In this document: piece by piece, positions 17,296 through 20,766 of the stretch
How positions within the stretch are numbered: position 1 is the first letter of the stretch
Layout of the letters: each line of letters starts with the position of its first letter
NCBI GenBank assembly: GCA_013002595.1
Contig: JABDJG010000074.1
Coordinates: 1 to 20,766 of the forward strand
Length of the DNA stretch: 20,766 nt
Source of the DNA: Hyphomicrobiales bacterium
Lineage (GTDB): Bacteria > Pseudomonadota > Alphaproteobacteria > Rhizobiales > Aestuariivirgaceae
Direction: 5' to 3'
Made by a program: the position numbers and the translations under genes
Notes under the pieces: generated by a model
Database searches by the model: none
What the model was told of the DNA's origin: nothing
What the model saw: the letters and a program-made list of their open reading frames with translations, nothing else

Positions 17296-18183
17296 ATGAA
17301 CCGCACGGCGCTAGGCATGATCTACGGGCTGCTCGGTGGTCTGTCGCTGAGTCTGGGCGGCCCGATCGTGCGAATGCTCAGCGAGGACACCAATTCCTGG
17401 CAATTCCTCGCCTGGCGCAGTTACGCCTTCATGATTTTCATGTTCGCCATCGCCATCTGGCGGGCCGGCACATTGCGGGCTGTCGCCACGGAGACCGGCA
17501 AGATCGGCCATATGCTGCTGCCGATTGCCTGCCTCGTCGGCTTTGGCCAGATCTGTTATGTGCTTGGTCTCATCCACACCACAGTTGCGAACGTAGGCTT
17601 CATAATAGGGGCAGGACCGGTCTTCACTGCATTTGTTGCCTGGATCGTGCTCAAGGAGCGGCTCAAGACATCCGGCACCATTGCCCTGGCAGCAGCTTGC
17701 ATCGGCATCGCCATCATGTTCAAGGACGGACTTGCCGGAGAAGGAATGCTCGGCAACCTGTTCGCGCTCGGCGCCATGGTGACCTATTCGTTCTATGTCA
17801 TACTGCTCAGAATTACCCGCGACATCGACACATTCGTTGCCTCCGGCTTTGGCGGGCTCATTGCCACCGTGGCTGCCGCCTGGCTGGCCGGCGGCCATTT
17901 GCAGATCCCGTTGCCCGATGTCGCGCTGGCCATCGCATCTGGAACCATACAGGTCGGTTTCGGCTTTGCCTTCCTGACACTTGCCTCAAAGCTCATCCCG
18001 GCTGCCCAGGTCACATTGCTGGTGCTGACGGAAACCGTGCTCGGGCCCTTGTGGGTCTGGCTGCTGATCAACGAAGTACCCTCGGTATCGGCATTGATCG
18101 GCGGCGTCGTCATCCTGAGCAGTGTCGCCGCATTTGCCGGCATTTCCCTGGTCGACGAACGCCATCGCACTAGAGAGCGATGA
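17296..18183 (+). CDS. EamA/DMT-superfamily transporter
   Basis: An inner-membrane exporter of the drug/metabolite type, 295 residues with about ten hydrophobic segments in two EamA repeats. The first repeat opens MIYGLLGGLSLSLGGPIVRML and contains ANVGFIIGAGPVFTAFVAWIVLKERL, the end-of-repeat signature. The second contains AAQVTLLVLTETVLGPLWVWLLINEVPS, its counterpart. The start at 17296 is 3 bp after the inverted-repeat element and has no evident ribosome site; an in-frame ATG at 17317 is an alternative. Its stop is 3 bp from the convergent alcohol dehydrogenase stop. Substrate is unknown; relatives export amino acids, nucleosides or other metabolites. Confidence 0.9.
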   Translation: MNRTALGMIYGLLGGLSLSLGGPIVRMLSEDTNSWQFLAWRSYAFMIFMFAIAIWRAGTLRAVATETGKIGHMLLPIACLVGFGQICYVLGLIHTTVANVGFIIGAGPVFTAFVAWIVLKERLKTSGTIALAAACIGIAIMFKDGLAGEGMLGNLFALGAMVTYSFYVILLRITRDIDTFVASGFGGLIATVAAAWLAGGHLQIPLPDVALAIASGTIQVGFGFAFLTLASKLIPAAQVTLLVLTETVLGPLWVWLLINEVPSVSALIGGVVILSSVAAFAGISLVDERHRTRER

Positions 18184-18186
18184 TGC

Positions 18187-19347
18187 CTACAAGCTGCCGG
18201 CGTGGGCCTGCTCATAAAGCTTGTGACACGACGGAACATCAAGCGGCACCGGATTGCTGCCGGCCGTCGGATCGACCACCGCCATCTCCGACATCAGCTG
18301 GAACCGCTCGCCGTCCGTAACGCCGATATCCTTGATGTTGTGGGCAATGCCAAGCTCTTCGCGGAGCGCCAGCACATAATCAAGGAACCCGTTGAAGCCG
18401 CCGGAAATGCCGAGCCAGGCCGACAGACGCTCAATCCTGTCTTCGATCGCCAGCCGGTTGAATTTCAGTACATAGGGCATAAACACCGCATTCGTCATGC
18501 CGTGGTGCGTGTGATAGAGCGAACCGACTGGATGCGACAGCGAATGGATCGCACCAAGGCCCTTCTGGAACGCCGTAGCGCCCATAGCGGCGGCCGACAG
18601 CATATGCGCGCGTGCTTCCAGATCGTGCCCATCCTTGTAGGCCCTCGGCAGATTTTCCTTGACCAGGCGCATGCCTTCAACGGCAATTCCGGCCGACATC
18701 GGGTGATAGGCCGGCGCGCAATACGCTTCAAGGCAGTGGGCAAAGGCATCCATGCCGGTGCCGGCGGTAATCACCGGTGGCAAGTCAGCCGTCAGTTCGG
18801 CATCGCAGATCACCACTTCCGGCATCATCTTGGGATGAAAGATGATTTTCTTGGTGTGGGTTTCTTCATTGGTGATGACGCCGGCCCGGCCGACCTCTGA
18901 GCCCGTGCCCGCCGTCGTCGGCACGGCAATGATCGGAGCAATACCGTCCGGGTTGGCCCGCGTCCACCAATCGCCGATATCTTCGAAATCCCACATCGGC
19001 CGGGTCTGACCCTTCATGAAGGCGATCACCTTGCCGACATCAAGGCCCGAGCCGCCGCCAAAGGCGATGACGCCATCATGGCCGCCGTCCCGAAACACCT
19101 TCAGGCCAGCCTCGACATTTGAAGCAACCGGATTGGCATCAACATCGCTGAACACGCCAACCTCCAGCCCGCTGGAGCGCACCGCATCGAGCGCCCGTTC
19201 GGTGATCGGCAGCGGCGCAATCCCTGGGTCCGTCACCAGCAGGGGCCGTTCCATACCGCAGGACTTGCAAGCTTCACCAAGTTCAGAAATTCGTCCCTCA
19301 CCAAAGCGGACCGCGGTGGGGTATGACCAGTTGGCAGTCAGTGACAT
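18187..19347 (-). CDS. Iron-containing alcohol dehydrogenase
   Basis: A cytoplasmic NAD(P)-dependent type III alcohol dehydrogenase, 386 residues. The N-terminal dinucleotide domain has FGGGSGLDVGK (96-106) and PTTAGTGSEVGR (143-154). The metal site in the helical domain reads D200 and H204 (GMDAFAHCLEAY), then H268 (AIHSLSHPVG) and H282 (YHTHHGMTNA), matching the ligand spacing of E. coli FucO. GGAG lies 9 bases before the ATG. It is transcribed after the aldehyde dehydrogenase with a 19-base gap, which suggests oxidation of an alcohol to an aldehyde that the partner takes to the acid. The natural alcohol cannot be read; 4-hydroxybutyrate- or choline-like substrates are only possibilities. 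Confidence 0.93.
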   Translation of the reverse strand: MSLTANWSYPTAVRFGEGRISELGEACKSCGMERPLLVTDPGIAPLPITERALDAVRSSGLEVGVFSDVDANPVASNVEAGLKVFRDGGHDGVIAFGGGSGLDVGKVIAFMKGQTRPMWDFEDIGDWWTRANPDGIAPIIAVPTTAGTGSEVGRAGVITNEETHTKKIIFHPKMMPEVVICDAELTADLPPVITAGTGMDAFAHCLEAYCAPAYHPMSAGIAVEGMRLVKENLPRAYKDGHDLEARAHMLSAAAMGATAFQKGLGAIHSLSHPVGSLYHTHHGMTNAVFMPYVLKFNRLAIEDRIERLSAWLGISGGFNGFLDYVLALREELGIAHNIKDIGVTDGERFQLMSEMAVVDPTAGSNPVPLDVPSCHKLYEQAHAGSL

Positions 19348-19366
19348 TCCAGTTTCTCCAGTAAAA

Positions 19367-20758
19367 TCAATGGGTATTCGTTCTCAAGTGATAGCTCTTG
19401 GGCCGGGTCAGTGCCTCATAGCCGACCGATGACAGCGTGCAGCCGCGCCCGGAATTCTTCACCCCGGTCCAGGCCAGCGCCGGGTCGAGGTAGTCACAGC
19501 GGTTCATGAACACCGTGCCGGTCTCGATCTGGTCGCCGATGCGCGCCGCCGCCTCGGCATCCTCGGTCCAGATCGCCGCCGTCAGGCCAAGATCGGAATC
19601 GTTCATCAGGCCGATGGCCTCATCGTCGCCGGACACCTTCATGATCCCGACCACAGGTCCAAAGCTCTCTTCGGTCATCACCGCCATCTGATGGTTGACA
19701 TCAGTGAGCACCTGCGGGGCCAGATAAGCTGAGCCTGGCGCCTCCAGTGCAAAGGAGACGGCATCGATATGCGCCGTCGCGCCGGCGCGAACCGCTGCCT
19801 CGATCTGGCCGCGCACGAAATCGGCCGCCGCCGGTTTGACCAACGGCCCAAGCGTGGTCGCCTCGTCGAGCGGGTCGCCAAGCACAAACTGCTTGGTCAG
19901 ATCGACAACACCGGCAACGAACTCGTCATAGACCGCGTCATCGACATAGATCCGCTCGATGCCGCAACACGACTGGCCGGAATTGAAGAACGCACCGTCG
20001 ACAAGGTTTTCAACCGCATGCGCCATATTGCAGTCCTTGCGCACATAGGCCGGATCCTTGCCACCAAGTTCAAGACCGACCGGAATGAACTGCCCGGCCG
20101 CTGACAGCTCCATCTGCCGTCCGGCCGGCACCGAACCGGTAAAACACACCATGTCGACGCGCCCGCCGGAGATGATGTCCCCGGTCTTGCCGTGATCAAG
20201 CACCAGATGCTGGAACACCCCCTCGGGCAGTCCGGCCGCATCGAAAGCCATTTGAAACCGCTCGGCGACCAGCAGCGTGCTCGAGGCATGCTTGAGCACG
20301 ACCGAATTGCCGGCCATCAACGACGGCACAATCGAATTGACCGCCGTCAGATAGGGAAAGTTCCACGGCGCGATCACAAAGACGACCCCGACCGGCTCGC
20401 GGTTGATCCAGCGCGAAAAGCCCTGCTTGGGCCCAGGGTCGATCGGTGCCAGTGCGTCCACTGCAATATCGATCATATGCCGGGCGCGCTCTTCGAACCC
20501 ACCAAGCTCACCGGCACCAAAGCGCACCGGGCGGCCCATCTGCCAGGCAAGTTCCGGCACGATCTCATCGCGCATTGCCAGCATTGCATCAACCGCTGCC
20601 GAACACAGCTTGCCGCGTTCTTCGATAGACACCTGGCGCCAGTCCGCCTGGGCGGCCTTGGCCGCAGCAAGGGTTTGTGCAATTTCGATCCCGCTCGCCA
20701 CGGGACGTTCGGCATAGACGCTGCCGTCGATTGGCGAGATACATTTGATCACTGACAT
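19367..20758 (-). CDS. NAD(P)-dependent aldehyde dehydrogenase
   Basis: A 463-residue member of the ALDH superfamily that oxidises an aldehyde to the carboxylate. Catalytic features are N134 (APWNFPYL), E230 (GLELGGKDPAYV) and C264 (FNSGQSCCGIER, where a second Cys follows directly). Cofactor contacts appear as K156 in VVLKHASS, where most relatives have KPS, and FTGSVPAGRQM. The ESFGPV motif lies in MTEESFGPVVGI. The ATG at 20758 is only 8 bases from the window edge; the visible GGATAATT upstream is too short to judge the ribosome site. The gene is upstream of, and probably co-transcribed with, the iron-containing alcohol dehydrogenase. Further genes of the operon may lie to the right. Confidence 0.93.
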   Translation of the reverse strand: MSVIKCISPIDGSVYAERPVASGIEIAQTLAAAKAAQADWRQVSIEERGKLCSAAVDAMLAMRDEIVPELAWQMGRPVRFGAGELGGFEERARHMIDIAVDALAPIDPGPKQGFSRWINREPVGVVFVIAPWNFPYLTAVNSIVPSLMAGNSVVLKHASSTLLVAERFQMAFDAAGLPEGVFQHLVLDHGKTGDIISGGRVDMVCFTGSVPAGRQMELSAAGQFIPVGLELGGKDPAYVRKDCNMAHAVENLVDGAFFNSGQSCCGIERIYVDDAVYDEFVAGVVDLTKQFVLGDPLDEATTLGPLVKPAAADFVRGQIEAAVRAGATAHIDAVSFALEAPGSAYLAPQVLTDVNHQMAVMTEESFGPVVGIMKVSGDDEAIGLMNDSDLGLTAAIWTEDAEAAARIGDQIETGTVFMNRCDYLDPALAWTGVKNSGRGCTLSSVGYEALTRPKSYHLRTNTH

Positions 20759-20766
20759 AATTATCC

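Noticed and set aside
17033..17318. Similar short open frames on both strands between the MetF-like and EamA genes
   Set aside because: They arise from the inverted symmetry of the 266-bp element; neither resembles a protein.

Overview
The window looks like GC-rich chromosomal DNA from an alphaproteobacterium, probably of the Hyphomicrobiales or a related order. This rests on the imuA-imuB-dnaE2 mutagenesis cassette preceded by a GAAC-N7-GAAC SOS box (the alphaproteobacterial LexA site), on TRAP and polyamine-type transport genes, and on short intergenic palindromes with a CGTCATCCCG core. Genus cannot be assigned. I see no rRNA, tRNA, CRISPR array, prophage or transposase gene.

Region 1 (1-8910) is a catabolic and transport locus. 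A truncated periplasmic solute-binding protein gene of the spermidine/putrescine ABC type runs off the left edge on the minus strand. It diverges across an AT-rich intergenic region from a GntR/FCD regulator. On the plus strand follow an N-acyl-D-amino-acid deacylase, a fumarylacetoacetate-hydrolase-family protein with a signal peptide, a complete TRAP transporter (Tat-exported binding protein, small permease, large permease), an amidase-signature hydrolase and a two-helix membrane peptide. Two gene pairs share ATGA stop/start overlaps. A strong hairpin separates the TRAP binding-protein gene from its permease genes. My inference is that the locus imports an N-acylated or amide-bearing carboxylate and hydrolyses it in the cytoplasm. 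The substrate is unknown.

Region 2 (8911-10401) holds two small secreted-protein genes on the minus strand, one with a DM13 domain and one with a DUF302 domain. Between them lies a 264-bp element bounded by perfect 32-bp inverted repeats, with a possible TA target duplication. Two CGTCATCCCG palindromes flank this block.

Region 3 (10344-16080) is the SOS-inducible mutasome imuA-imuB-dnaE2, with a candidate promoter overlapped by a perfect GAAC-N7-GAAC box. imuA and imuB overlap by 92 bp. A small hairpin precedes dnaE2.

Region 4 (16135-20758) contains a MetF-like methylenetetrahydrofolate reductase and an EamA/DMT exporter. They are separated by a second inverted-repeat element of 266 bp (32-bp arms, 31 of 32 matching) that encodes the end of the first gene and stops 3 bp short of the second. 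A convergent minus-strand pair follows: an aldehyde dehydrogenase and an iron-type alcohol dehydrogenase, probably co-transcribed for stepwise alcohol-to-acid oxidation.

The least expected feature is the pair of inverted-repeat elements. Their terminal sequences are unrelated, yet they have nearly equal length, equal arm length and the same predicted layout: a long stem enclosing two hairpin branches. I found no clear new multi-gene defence or biosynthetic system.
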